In this document: piece after piece, positions 7,885 to 17,549 of the stretch | How the letters are laid out: each line of letters starts with the position of its first letter | How positions within the stretch are numbered: the stretch's first letter is position 1 | DNA from: Schaedlerella arabinosiphila | Lineage (GTDB): Bacteria > Bacillota > Clostridia > Lachnospirales > Lachnospiraceae | Direction: 5' to 3' | Length of the DNA: 64,000 nucleotides | NCBI RefSeq assembly: GCF_003885045.1 | Contig: NZ_RHJS01000002.1 | Location: 3,286,001 to 3,350,000 of the forward strand | Translations under genes and position numbers: made by a program | The notes under the pieces: generated by a model | Told to the model about the DNA's origin: nothing | Seen by the model: only the letters and a program-made list of their open reading frames with translations | The model's database searches: none

Positions 7885-9018
7885 CTATCCTCTCTCCTGC
7901 ACCTTCCGGATCAGTTCCCTGACAAATGCCTCCTGCTTCTCGCTCATCGCCTGATTATTCTGCAGCTCATAAAACTCCCCGAACAATTCCAGCTCCGACT
8001 TTTGCTCCACCTCACAGGCCCCGCTCACGTTCCCGCTCTCCCGGGTCCGCCTGTTGTCATATTCCAGCCGCATCAGATTCGGATAAATGACCCGGAGCTT
8101 CTGCAGCCCGTCCGGCACATCCTCCTCATCCGTCAGCGTGATCTGCACATAGTCCTCCGTATTCGTATCCTGATAAAAGGCCCGGTCCGTCACCTCCATA
8201 TAAGTTCCCCGGATCCGCCGCATATCCCGCAGAGGCTTCAACGGGATCCTCCGGATCTCCACGTCCCCCTTTTTCTTAAGCTCCGCCACCGTCACCGACT
8301 TTTCCTGCTCCGCCTCGGAAAAAGAATATTTCAAAGGAGTCCCGCAGTAGCGCACCGTCTCCCTGCCCACATGCTGGGGACTATGGAGATGCCCCAGCGC
8401 CACATAGTCAAACCCGTCAAATACAGCCGCATCCACGTTATCCAGTCCGCCCACCAGGATCTCCTCCGACTCGCACCGGGCCGCACCGGTCACAAACTGA
8501 TGGGCCGCCAGGACATTTCTCACAGACGGATCGATCTCCATATGCTCCACCGCCGTCCGCACTGCGTCCTCGTAGCTGTCAATCTCCTCCGACTCAAAGA
8601 CATGCCGCACTGCCGCAGGCTTCACGAAAGGCAGCAGATACACCCGCACCTCCCCAAAGCAGTCTGTCAGCGAAATGGATTCCACCTTCCCGTCATACAC
8701 CGGTGACAGATACACACCCCTGCTGGAAAACAGCTGCGCTCCAAATGCCACCCGCTCCGCCGAGTCATGGTTCCCGCTGACCGCAAAGACCGGCACCCCC
8801 ATCTCCGCCAGCCGGGTCAAAAATACATCCAGCACCCGCACCGCCTCCGCCGGAGGCACCGGCTTGTCATACAGATCCCCTGCCAGGATCACCCCGTCAG
8901 CCCTTTCCCTCTCCACAAGCTCCAGGATCTGCGCCAATATATACTTCTGGTCCTCCAGCATGGAAAACTCATTCACCCGCTTTCCGATGTGAAGATCCGA
9001 TAAATGTATAAATTTCAT
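7885..9018 (-). CDS. sbcD: Exonuclease subunit SbcD
   Basis: A 377-residue metallophosphoesterase, the Mre11-like nuclease subunit that partners SbcC. The metal-binding motifs are in order: DLHIGKRV at the N-terminus, GDLYDKPVP, GNHDSAERV, AAHQF and GHLHSPQHV. The C-terminal part is the capping/SbcC-binding region. The ATG at 9,018 is chosen because MKFIHLSDLHIG is the canonical start and GGAG lies upstream. The in-frame extension to 9,201 adds 61 residues with no family resemblance and is not believed. Confidence 0.97.
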   Translation of the reverse strand: MKFIHLSDLHIGKRVNEFSMLEDQKYILAQILELVERERADGVILAGDLYDKPVPPAEAVRVLDVFLTRLAEMGVPVFAVSGNHDSAERVAFGAQLFSSRGVYLSPVYDGKVESISLTDCFGEVRVYLLPFVKPAAVRHVFESEEIDSYEDAVRTAVEHMEIDPSVRNVLAAHQFVTGAARCESEEILVGGLDNVDAAVFDGFDYVALGHLHSPQHVGRETVRYCGTPLKYSFSEAEQEKSVTVAELKKKGDVEIRRIPLKPLRDMRRIRGTYMEVTDRAFYQDTNTEDYVQITLTDEEDVPDGLQKLRVIYPNLMRLEYDNRRTRESGNVSGACEVEQKSELELFGEFYELQNNQAMSEKQEAFVRELIRKVQERG

Positions 9019-9284
9019 GAATTTTTCTCCATTCTCTGCTCTGCGGCCCCAATTTGTAATCACCTTGGAAAGATCTGCCTCATCACTGCATCGGATCAGC
9101 AGGCTTTCCCAAGAATCTTCATTCACTCTCTCCCCTGTCAATCTATAGTTTATCACACTTGCTTCCGGCTTACTATGAAAACTTTTCCGTATATTTTCCA
9201 AATACGGATATATCTATTACTGCAAAGATCATTCAATTTCAGAAACTTTTTGTATTTATACTGCAAAAACTTTATTTTTTCATC

Positions 9285-9670
9285 AAGAAAAACTGTGATG
9301 TATACATCACCGGTTCCAATGCCTTCCTGCTGTCAGGAGAACTCGCCACGCTCCTGTCCGGACGCTATATCGAAATCAAAATGCTGCCGCTGTCTTTTAA
9401 AGAATTTTTGTCAGCGCATCCGGCAGGCAGCAGCATGGGCCGGCTCTATCAGGATTACATCCACAACAGCTCCTTTCCCTATGCCCTGGAGCTGCGGAGG
9501 CCAAAAGACATCCGCCAATATCTGGAAGGAATTTACGATTCCATCGTCCTGAAGGATATTATCGCCCGCCGACGCATCCATGACCTGGAAATGCTCAAAA
9601 GCGTGACCCGTTTTCTATTTGATAATATCGGCAATCTCTGTTCTACCAAAAAAATAGCGGACACTTTTCC
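9285..9670 (+). pseudogene. Internal fragment of an AAA_14/DUF4143 ATPase
   Basis: The frame contains CDVYITGSNAFLLSGELAT, then GRYIEIKMLPLSFKEFL and YLEGIYDSIVLKDIIARR. These are the hallmarks of the AAA_14 plus DUF4143 family (ATPases often linked to mobile DNA). The Walker A and B region before this and the DUF4143 C-terminus after it are missing: there is no credible start upstream, and downstream of about 9,670 the frame runs antisense into the Rpn gene. It is a gene remnant truncated on both sides. Confidence 0.7.
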
Positions 9671-9682
9671 CCTTATAAAACC

Positions 9683-10693
9683 CTATATAGAAAACATCTT
9701 CCTTACGTCCTTTACCTCTTCGATACTACAGGCTGCCTTCTCCGCAATCTGCTCGTCTGTATACTCCGGATTCGCATTTACCATCTGAAAAATTTTACCG
9801 GACAAAAAGATTCCCTCTTTTTTTCCTTGTTTTTTTCCTTCCTTTCTGCCCCGCTTTTCACCTCTTTTTTCTCCAATCCGCAGCGCTTCCTCCTGCTTCA
9901 CCTGCATATCCTCTTCATAATTGTATTCTGCAATTAACATATTCATCACCTCACTGCCCTTTCGCTTTAAATAGTCTGTCAGAATCCCCTGTTCCATACA
10001 TTCATAAATCGCTTTCCTGATAGAGTCCTCTTCCTTCGCATATTTCCGAACCGTGTTAACGAACTGGCTGTATTCCTTTAATACTTCGCATTTGTCCAGG
10101 ATATCATGAGCCTTTTGGAAATTGATATTGATCACCTTCACAGTCAGCTCCAACGGATTTTTGTCCGTCGGATCGAGGAATGCATCTGACAGAAACAACT
10201 CCCTTTCCAGCGGGTACTCTTTAACTCCATTATAAAAAGTATAAAACTCCGGGGTCGGAATCCTCACCAGGGCATCCCTGTATCTGGCCCTCTGATCCAC
10301 CAACTGCTCATATGCCCTTCCCACATACATAAGGCACCTCAGGGGCATATTCTTATTGATCGTTGACTGATGCTCCCCGAATACGATCAGCTTCTCGCCC
10401 ACTTCAAATGAAATATCATTCTTAAAATTTTTATACAGGACATTCCCGACCCGGATCTTGCGGATCATACTCCGGCTTCGGTAATCCGTACCGTGCAGCG
10501 CATTGTACAGGCTCAGAAGATTCTTTTCCGCCGTCTCGTCCTCGTAAAACAAATCTACGAAAACACTATCCTTATGCTCCCGGTTCTCCTTATCTGCAGT
10601 CCTCTCTGCAGCATCCCCTTCCTGCCGTTTCGCAGAAACATCTGCAGCATTGGTGCTGTGCAATTTCTTCGTCTCTTTCCTCATCCGTTCCAT
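9683..10693 (-). CDS. Rpn-family recombination-promoting nuclease/putative transposase
   Basis: A 336-residue protein of the Rpn/PD-(D/E)XK transposase-like nuclease family. Residues 40-110 carry the family start (DSVFVDLFYEDETAEKNLL, then LYNALHG) and the nuclease core with NDISFEVGEKLIVFGEHQS, where D and ExQ are the expected active-site residues. Residues 110-240 give the usual YxTFYNG and NPLELTVKVININ segments. The C-terminal tail is lysine- and arginine-rich (KRGEKRGRKEGKKQGKK), probably coiled or flexible. Known Rpn proteins are nucleases that promote RecA-independent recombination; some act in phage defence. It is transcribed alone here. Confidence 0.85.
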   Translation of the reverse strand: MERMRKETKKLHSTNAADVSAKRQEGDAAERTADKENREHKDSVFVDLFYEDETAEKNLLSLYNALHGTDYRSRSMIRKIRVGNVLYKNFKNDISFEVGEKLIVFGEHQSTINKNMPLRCLMYVGRAYEQLVDQRARYRDALVRIPTPEFYTFYNGVKEYPLERELFLSDAFLDPTDKNPLELTVKVININFQKAHDILDKCEVLKEYSQFVNTVRKYAKEEDSIRKAIYECMEQGILTDYLKRKGSEVMNMLIAEYNYEEDMQVKQEEALRIGEKRGEKRGRKEGKKQGKKEGIFLSGKIFQMVNANPEYTDEQIAEKAACSIEEVKDVRKMFSI

Positions 10694-10833
10694 TGAAAAC
10701 CTCCTTATTCTGTTGTTGTCAGGAGCTTTTCCATCGCCTTGCCAGAAATTCTCCTGCTTATTGTGGATAAAAGCATGAATTTTCTGAAAGGCAGGACACT
10801 GAGGCCCTCCTGCAGATATGTTCTGTTCAAAGA

Positions 10834-10860
10834 TATACCGGAATCGGATATTCCGGTATA
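10834..10860. other. 27-bp near-perfect palindrome
   Basis: TATACCGGAA and its exact complement flank a 7-bp centre. It lies between the end of the accessory Sec operon and the Rpn gene. The following T-tract is weak on both strands, so it may be an operator or a poor terminator rather than a clean intrinsic terminator. Confidence 0.4.
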
Positions 10861-10987
10861 AGAAACTTTAGAAAATATGCTTTTTCTTATTCTAGCATAT
10901 GGCTATGGAAAAACGCAAGGGAAAATCCAACCACAGCGTTCTATAAAACATCTATCTGACATTGCACCATGAACAGTATACCTGGAG

Positions 10988-13873
10988 TCACACCCTGTTG
11001 ATTTTTAAGCTTGGATCAGAATAAGTATTCACATTGATCGAATCCATAATATTCCCTGTCTCCTTATCAATAACTACTATATTGATCCCGATCCTGTTCA
11101 TGGAATAGTCTATGTTGTCAACCAAGATTTCACTTCTACAAGCCCCCATTGCTCCGGTAAATCCTTTGCTCTTTACTTTTATTTTGCAGTATCGCAGCGG
11201 TCGGCATCCTACCCTCAGTTCTCCATCCACATATTCCACACTATACTTCGGAAATCCTGCAAGAAATTCATAATTTATATTGATTTCCCCCTTCGATTTT
11301 TCATCCACCTTCACCGCTCCGCGATCCACAACTGCCGCATAGCTTTCCCGCCAGCCAATATCCGCACGCAGCGGCAGCCCGGAAACCTCCAGAAATCTCT
11401 TCCATTGCCCGGAACATTCATCGAATCCGGACAGCACAAGCACATAATCCGTTTTATTTTGCAAAATCGAAAAATATTCCTGAATGTCATTAATGCCTCT
11501 TAGCTTAGATTCTTCCGGCACGATCTGATTCCTTGTAAATACAACCTCCAGCCATGTTTTCCCTGCATTCAATTGCTCACGGATCGACTTCTTTTGCTCT
11601 TCCTCATAAGAGTATTCTCGCTTTATCTTATTTACAAGTTCCTTTTTCTCATGCAGTGATCGGAACAGCCGCTCCATCACTTTTACACTTTCCACATCAC
11701 TTTTTGGCTTTACCGCAACATCCAACGCCGAACGTAGCCAATTTTCGGATTCCATTCGGCTCGTTTCTAAATGCTGATACACAACATCATAGTCTATATC
11801 AGCAAAAATATTTGTTTTACCCAATAACGACATACTGTCCTCAAAAAATAATCCCGGGTAGTCGATTAATCTTTCCAGAGAGTCAAAGCGCTCTCTTGAC
11901 CGGTTCTTGATCGCCACAAATTTCTTTTTAAATATGATAGAAAACCATATGCCATGGACGGAATCTGTAATGACATAGCTAGCATGCTGAAAATACGCCA
12001 GCCAATCTATAAAATCTGGCTTTACAATATTTTCATCCATGGCCATTGCTCTTTTATTGGCTTCATAATTCACCTCGTACAAATCCAGAATAACCACAAG
12101 TTTTTCATTCAAATTTTGGGCAGCTTCTAAGATAGCTTTCCTTTTGTATGGCAGTGGATTCAGTATATATGCCAGAAGATAATCCTCATCAAATTCTACC
12201 TGTGATGAAGCACTAACCTCGCTCCAAATCTCTTGATTACATATAAAAACAGGATCTATCACCTGTCTGGCATGAACGTCGAACAGCTTGCGGCACATCT
12301 CAACGCCATAGTCTTCACGCACAGATACTGCATCAAATCGTTTTAAGTAATGAGTATATAGGACTCTTGCGTCTTCATCTATATCTTTTTCTTCCTTTTT
12401 TGCTCCAAAAGATGATGCATAGGATATCATTCTTTTATTCTTATCCGCAAAGCCTAACATCATATATTGAGGCTGTCTAGACCATTGATTCATAATCCAA
12501 TCCCATGACAAGTCCGATCCAACAACAAATGTTTTAAAGCACTGATTTACCGCCCGCCAATCCCCTTTTTCCATAAAATCACTGCAAAAATTCATATGTT
12601 TTTTTACAAAATCTCTGGCTGTATTTCCAATGACAACCAAATTATCTATCACTGCTGCCCTTCTGCCCGTATCTGTAATTGTCCTGTAAAGAGCATAATT
12701 TGTCGCAATACTTCCATAATTATTAGACATAAACAGCATCAGTCCTACGTCAAATTTATGCAAAGACGCATAAACAGCACTTTCAAATCCCATATCAGAA
12801 CAATCTTCAAAAAATTTCCGGCGTTTCGCAATATCACTGTTAATCGCAGAAGGATAAAAAATATTCGTGTTTAACAGATTTTGATTAATAGGGTTCTCTA
12901 CGCCTTTACCACTGATCTTCTGCATCTGAAACTGATGTCCTGATCCGGAAAGGGTATCTTGAAATAATCTCTCACCTTTTTTGTTATTAAGAAGAATAAC
13001 CGATACACCTTTTCTATATTCAAAAGATAAATTTGAGCTTTGCGCTGCCCACAAATCCCCGATCGTTATATCTCCCTGTCTTGGTAGCTTGCTGTATTGG
13101 CAGCGAAAACATGAGGCACGCAGATTGATATCCAGAAGAAACGATTTCATATATACACTTTTATTGTTATATGCTGTTTTAACCTCTCCGTTCTTTAGTT
13201 TCACCTGAAATAATGTGGACCATCCCTCCCGGCTCCGAAATTCAACATCTTCAATATTACCAATTCCATCGAAAGAATTTGTCAGGTGTTCCCGAAACAG
13301 TTTTGGCGAAGGAATCCCATGACAGAGCAGATCCACCGTAAACAGTGTATCATAATCCTTCCCCAGAAAACGTAATAATCCTGCAATCTGACATGGACAG
13401 CCGCTATATAAAACGTATTCCCCCATTTCCAAAAGTTCCTTTGTTTTCTTATAAGTATCTCCAGTAGCACTCTGCAGATACTTTGACCGACGGATTTTAT
13501 CCAATTCTTCGATGCTATGTATCATCACATGATTCACCAAAAATTGTGAATCATACGCCGCTCCCACAACGTATCCTCCAGCCTGCAGTATGTATTCTGC
13601 CAGAAATGAAAATATTCCCCCGGACGAACTGTTATAAAGTATTTTTTCTTCTGCTGAAAACGCAAAAATATCCGGCTCCGGATCATTGGAATACAGGCAA
13701 TTTACAGACGGGCACACCTTTTTGCACTTCTCACAGGAAATACATTTCTCCTCGTCTATGAAAGGTTCCAGAAACCCCTCTTTATTTTCCTTCATATCAA
13801 TGGCTCCTGCGGGGCATACATTACAGCATGCCCCGCAGCCATAGCAATTTTCCATATTATCAAGTATCCTCAT
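10988..13873 (-). CDS. FrhB-type Fe-S protein fused to polysaccharide pyruvyl transferase
   Basis: A 961-residue multidomain enzyme, last gene of the accessory Sec island. Residues 1-60 hold two [4Fe-4S] clusters (C10-C13-C16-C20P and C44-C47-C50-C54P). Residues about 80-340 are the F420-hydrogenase/dehydrogenase beta-subunit domain (LLCHGIPSPKLFREHL, RCQYSKLPRQGDITIGDLW). Residues about 375-690 match polysaccharide pyruvyl transferases (NNYGSIATNYALYRTI near the start, ITDSVHGIWFSIIFKKKFVAI near the end). The last 200 residues resemble an ILEI/FAM3-like module (IGWRESYAAVVDRG, then RIGINIVVIDKETG). Such proteins usually modify surface glycans; here it probably adds or reduces a pyruvyl-type group on SRRP glycan. 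The ATG at 13,873 has a weak RBS; the ATG at 13,855 (MENCYGCG) with GAGGA upstream is an alternative. Confidence 0.85.
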   Translation of the reverse strand: MRILDNMENCYGCGACCNVCPAGAIDMKENKEGFLEPFIDEEKCISCEKCKKVCPSVNCLYSNDPEPDIFAFSAEEKILYNSSSGGIFSFLAEYILQAGGYVVGAAYDSQFLVNHVMIHSIEELDKIRRSKYLQSATGDTYKKTKELLEMGEYVLYSGCPCQIAGLLRFLGKDYDTLFTVDLLCHGIPSPKLFREHLTNSFDGIGNIEDVEFRSREGWSTLFQVKLKNGEVKTAYNNKSVYMKSFLLDINLRASCFRCQYSKLPRQGDITIGDLWAAQSSNLSFEYRKGVSVILLNNKKGERLFQDTLSGSGHQFQMQKISGKGVENPINQNLLNTNIFYPSAINSDIAKRRKFFEDCSDMGFESAVYASLHKFDVGLMLFMSNNYGSIATNYALYRTITDTGRRAAVIDNLVVIGNTARDFVKKHMNFCSDFMEKGDWRAVNQCFKTFVVGSDLSWDWIMNQWSRQPQYMMLGFADKNKRMISYASSFGAKKEEKDIDEDARVLYTHYLKRFDAVSVREDYGVEMCRKLFDVHARQVIDPVFICNQEIWSEVSASSQVEFDEDYLLAYILNPLPYKRKAILEAAQNLNEKLVVILDLYEVNYEANKRAMAMDENIVKPDFIDWLAYFQHASYVITDSVHGIWFSIIFKKKFVAIKNRSRERFDSLERLIDYPGLFFEDSMSLLGKTNIFADIDYDVVYQHLETSRMESENWLRSALDVAVKPKSDVESVKVMERLFRSLHEKKELVNKIKREYSYEEEQKKSIREQLNAGKTWLEVVFTRNQIVPEESKLRGINDIQEYFSILQNKTDYVLVLSGFDECSGQWKRFLEVSGLPLRADIGWRESYAAVVDRGAVKVDEKSKGEININYEFLAGFPKYSVEYVDGELRVGCRPLRYCKIKVKSKGFTGAMGACRSEILVDNIDYSMNRIGINIVVIDKETGNIMDSINVNTYSDPSLKINRV

Positions 13874-13934
13874 ATTATATTCTTGCTAGATATCCCAGCT
13901 CTCCTTCCGTTATCTATCACTTATTTTATATATT

Positions 13935-16097
13935 CTATTGATATTTTTCTTTCATCTGTTCCCACAGCTTTTCATATTCATCATATGCATATATCCTTTT
14001 CCATCCCATTAGATTGTATTTTGCTAGCTCCATTAAGAATCCTCTTCTCATAGGATTACCATTTTCCAAATAAAATGTAACCATCCTTTTATATAAGTTA
14101 AATCGTTCCCCATTAGAATGCTCTTGCCATTGTGTTTCAAGAGTTTTTTCACGAATAGATCTGTCATATTCATAGAGACGGCTATTGAGATAGCATATCT
14201 TGTCCGCATAAGATAAAATATATGGGGTCCATGCTCCATCCTCTCCTATAAACAGTTCGGGAAACAAACGTTCTTTCACAAGAGAAGTCCGATATAACTT
14301 ATTCCAGACCATTACAGAAAATATAAGTCCTTTACTAAAATGCATCCACAAAAAATCATCTACCGGTATTGCCACATCCTCTTCCATTGGATATTGCACA
14401 TATTCCTTATATCCACTGTCTTCTATCCGATATACAGAAGTAATTGCAATATCACAATCATTTTTTTTCATAGAGCGATATAATTCCGCTGCCATCTCCG
14501 GGCGAATCATATCATCACAATCCATGAACCCGATATATTCACCTATCGCCTGCTTTATCCCTGTATTTCGGGCCACAGCAGGCCCGCCATTCTCCTGATG
14601 TATCGCTATTACATTCAGATATTGTCCAGCATACCAGTCGATGATATCCGGCGTATGGTCAGTACTTCCATCATCAACAACAATAATTTCCAGATCAGGA
14701 AAGGACTGTGCCAAGACGTTGTCAATGCATCTGGCAACATAATCCTCCGCATTATAAACAGGTATGATCATACTAACTTTAACTTGACCGCATTTCCCCT
14801 CATATAAATACGCTGAGGTTGACTCCGCCACCACCAGCTTCCCCTTCAGTGTATCCATATAAGCTTTTACAGCAAATCCACCCTCTTTACTATATCCTTC
14901 AATCAAAAAATAATGCTGATTGATATTTCTTGTCTCATACACCAATTTCCCTAAAGTATCATAAATCAAAAATCCATCCGCTTTCCCACGATAGCTCCAT
15001 GATAATGCCAGATTCCCTCCATAGGATTCTTTCAATACCGTATATGTAAAGTTACGTTCTCCCGAATCAATTATCCTCGCCGGCGCATCAATCTCCCCTG
15101 CATCCTTCCTGCATATTGCCATCACTGCATCCACCAGGCACTTCTTTGTATAATATCCGTTTCTTAAAGCCGGAGCAAACCGCCTGACAGATTGAATATA
15201 TCCCTGATATTCCGATTCTTCCATAGCTTCGACTGCTGTTACTGCCTCATTTAATGATTCCACAACCAATCCCAGATGATTCTTTTCTATCAAAATCTGG
15301 TTTAAAATCCCCGCAGGTACAATAACAGGTATTCCTGCTGCAAGATATCTGGCCAGATCAAAAGACGTGTCATACTCCATCCCCTTTCGTGCATTCTCAT
15401 TCTGAGGCCAGACCAGACCAAAACCACCCTCTGATATTCCGGAAACCAGTTCTCTCTGAGTCCCACCGCTTCTAATATGTACATTCTGTCCCTGAACGCC
15501 TGAATCCGCATACAGTTTCAATGGCACTGTGTAATTCCAATTGTTTATCCCATCAATCCCACCGCCTCCGGTAAAATGAATCTCCCGTGGGAATTGTGGA
15601 GAGGGCGAACAATTCCATTCCATCGTATAGTCCCACATTTCCCGAATTACAAACTTCATATCTTTTCTAATGCCATTATCCAATAAGAACTGACGCATCG
15701 CCAACGATGGAATAATCAGTACCTCTGCCTGGTTATACAGCCCTATCCATTCTGATACCCTTACTTGTTCAGACTCACGCACAAGCTCTTCCGAATTTTC
15801 AATAAAAATTATAATTCGGATCTGATATACCTTCAAACGATTCAGCAGTTCCCTTTCAAATCTTTGACCATTCCCCGTTGGAAGCTGGCATACCACAACA
15901 TCCACTCCCCAACTCAGTCCGGCAACAATCCCATCAAGTCTGATCCGCAGGCTCTCTTCACTCTCCGCATTCCCATTATAACAAAATATCCCCATCTCCC
16001 GGCAAGACAATCCATGTGCAATCTCTGCAGTCATCCACTGCCTGTACTGGAGCGGATTCCATGGTGCTCCATTCATCTTGGTAATATATACATTCAA
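13935..16097 (-). CDS. Bifunctional glycosyltransferase: Gtf3-like plus GT2
   Basis: A 720-residue fusion. Residues 1-330 resemble the Gtf3/GtfC-type transferases of accessory Sec loci, which add a second sugar to the first O-GlcNAc on the SRRP (MNVYITKMNG start, RIRLDGIVAGLSWGVDVVV, C-terminal GGFGLVWPQNE and YLAAGIPVIV). Residues 340-435 look like a beta-rich linker. Residues about 440-720 are a GT2 (GT-A) transferase with VSMIIPVYNAEDYV, the DDGSTD motif and DCDD metal-binding residues. The start is a TTG at 16,097: the N-terminus aligns with the homologue at 25,747 and GAGGTG lies 7 nt upstream. Probably performs two successive elongation steps on the SRRP glycan. Confidence 0.85.
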   Translation of the reverse strand: MNVYITKMNGAPWNPLQYRQWMTAEIAHGLSCREMGIFCYNGNAESEESLRIRLDGIVAGLSWGVDVVVCQLPTGNGQRFERELLNRLKVYQIRIIIFIENSEELVRESEQVRVSEWIGLYNQAEVLIIPSLAMRQFLLDNGIRKDMKFVIREMWDYTMEWNCSPSPQFPREIHFTGGGGIDGINNWNYTVPLKLYADSGVQGQNVHIRSGGTQRELVSGISEGGFGLVWPQNENARKGMEYDTSFDLARYLAAGIPVIVPAGILNQILIEKNHLGLVVESLNEAVTAVEAMEESEYQGYIQSVRRFAPALRNGYYTKKCLVDAVMAICRKDAGEIDAPARIIDSGERNFTYTVLKESYGGNLALSWSYRGKADGFLIYDTLGKLVYETRNINQHYFLIEGYSKEGGFAVKAYMDTLKGKLVVAESTSAYLYEGKCGQVKVSMIIPVYNAEDYVARCIDNVLAQSFPDLEIIVVDDGSTDHTPDIIDWYAGQYLNVIAIHQENGGPAVARNTGIKQAIGEYIGFMDCDDMIRPEMAAELYRSMKKNDCDIAITSVYRIEDSGYKEYVQYPMEEDVAIPVDDFLWMHFSKGLIFSVMVWNKLYRTSLVKERLFPELFIGEDGAWTPYILSYADKICYLNSRLYEYDRSIREKTLETQWQEHSNGERFNLYKRMVTFYLENGNPMRRGFLMELAKYNLMGWKRIYAYDEYEKLWEQMKEKYQ

Positions 16098-16163
16098 TCT
16101 AATTCACCTCAACAGATCTTCCCACTTTTCTGCAATCAACAGGTTAAATACGTATATTGCCAT

Positions 16164-17549
16164 TTACTCTCCCTCCATCACCCTGACATAATCCTCCCCA
16201 CTCTCCGCCAACGCCGCCTCCCTCTGCCTCTTCAGACACCGTTCCATCAACTTCTCATTCCTCATAATCACTTGAATATCCTCCGCCATCCCTTCCCAGT
16301 TCCTCACCTGATAAATCCGCTCCTTCGCCACATAATCCCTGTTATGCGCCGTCTCCTCAAAGGCAAAAATGAGAAGATTATGCAGAAATGCCCGATACAC
16401 CGCCGACACAATTTCCCCCATATGGTTAATATCCAAATAAAAATCACACTTCCGAAAAAGCTCACATATCTCCTCTTTCCCCGCAGCCGGATACAACGTC
16501 ACATTCTCATATTCCCCCACACGCATCAGCTTCGGAGACATCATCGTCAGCGCCGCGATATGAAAATGCATCTCCGGCAATGCGCTTACGATCTCCCTGC
16601 AATGCTCCACATTCTCCGAATTGGTACAGATCAGCGCCTCCGGTTTATAACCGTTCTCCCTTCGGAACCGATAAACCAGCCCCAGCCTATGTACCATCCC
16701 CGCATCCGCCCCCAGCTCCATCAACTTTTCATAAGGAGTCCTTCTCTGAACCATCACTTCCGCCGTACGCCTTGCCTTCCCACGCAGGATCATCTGCATA
16801 TTCCAAGGAATCTCATCTCCCACCGGTTCCTGCCAGAACAGCACATCCCTTTTACCGGAAGCAGGAAGCCTGTTAGACACAAAAAAGGGCATGGACAGAG
16901 AATTATAGAAAATCCTTCTCTGTTCAAACCCTGTCTTTCGAAAAAAATAGAGCACCAGATCCAGCTTTTCCCGAAAAGATTTTACTTCTCCCCCTTCATT
17001 CAGCAGAACTGCCCCAGTGGCAAAATCCTCGGATATGACTTCCGCCCCTTCCGGGGAGAGCCAGGATTTCCCGGCCCGTTTCCCCATTGCGTCGTAAGTC
17101 ATCCTGGCATACACCGCGCCATAGCGGTTATAATGATCGCTGATGCGGATTGTGTCTCTCTCATCATACCAGTTGACCGTCTTTACCTGCCTTTTATGCC
17201 GTAATCCCGCATAAAATAATTTCCCCCTTGTTTGATAGCGGTCATACTCTCCCATACCGTCCGTTTCCCGGCTGCCCGGCACTGCAATCTCGTTATAACA
17301 TGACCGCTTTCCTGCACCTTTTTGCTTTTCTCCGTTGGCTCCCGTAAAATAACCATACACAGACATCACATCCCCCGGCAGAAATCCATCATCCTCAATT
17401 GCCACCGCAATGGGATTGCAGCCGGCCTGTTTAAAAGATGCGTGCAGCCTCCTGCTGTCCGCAGAATACCGGTTAAAAAGCAATATTACCTCATCCTCTG
17501 AATATCTATCCAACTTCTTTATCTCTCCGTCATTTACAAATTTGGGCAT
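16164..17549 (-). CDS. gtfB: GtfB-like glycosylation stabilising protein, copy 4
   Basis: A 461-residue GtfB homologue. In characterised loci GtfB has a GT-B fold but little catalysis of its own and binds the SRRP for GtfA as a co-polymerase. Family blocks visible here and in the three other copies: VILLFNRYSADSRRL start, GFLPGDVMSVY, DHYNRYGAVYARMTYDA, IFYNSLSMPFFVSNRL, DVLFWQEPV, EALICTNSE, HFHIAALT, CDFYLDINH and IFAFEETAHNR. The ATG at 17,549 is chosen (AGAAAGG upstream); it overlaps the preceding gtfB stop by 20 nt. Together with the copy at 17,530 it makes a tandem GtfB pair, so it may form a GtfB-GtfB or mixed complex. Confidence 0.85.
   Translation of the reverse strand: MPKFVNDGEIKKLDRYSEDEVILLFNRYSADSRRLHASFKQAGCNPIAVAIEDDGFLPGDVMSVYGYFTGANGEKQKGAGKRSCYNEIAVPGSRETDGMGEYDRYQTRGKLFYAGLRHKRQVKTVNWYDERDTIRISDHYNRYGAVYARMTYDAMGKRAGKSWLSPEGAEVISEDFATGAVLLNEGGEVKSFREKLDLVLYFFRKTGFEQRRIFYNSLSMPFFVSNRLPASGKRDVLFWQEPVGDEIPWNMQMILRGKARRTAEVMVQRRTPYEKLMELGADAGMVHRLGLVYRFRRENGYKPEALICTNSENVEHCREIVSALPEMHFHIAALTMMSPKLMRVGEYENVTLYPAAGKEEICELFRKCDFYLDINHMGEIVSAVYRAFLHNLLIFAFEETAHNRDYVAKERIYQVRNWEGMAEDIQVIMRNEKLMERCLKRQREAALAESGEDYVRVMEGE

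Noticed and set aside
9019..9201. N-terminal extension of SbcD by 61 residues
   Set aside because: No family resemblance; the canonical MKFIHLSDLHIG start with RBS lies at 9,018.
10834..10860. Palindrome as terminator of the accessory Sec operon
   Set aside because: No convincing T-tract follows on the minus strand; left as an undefined palindrome.
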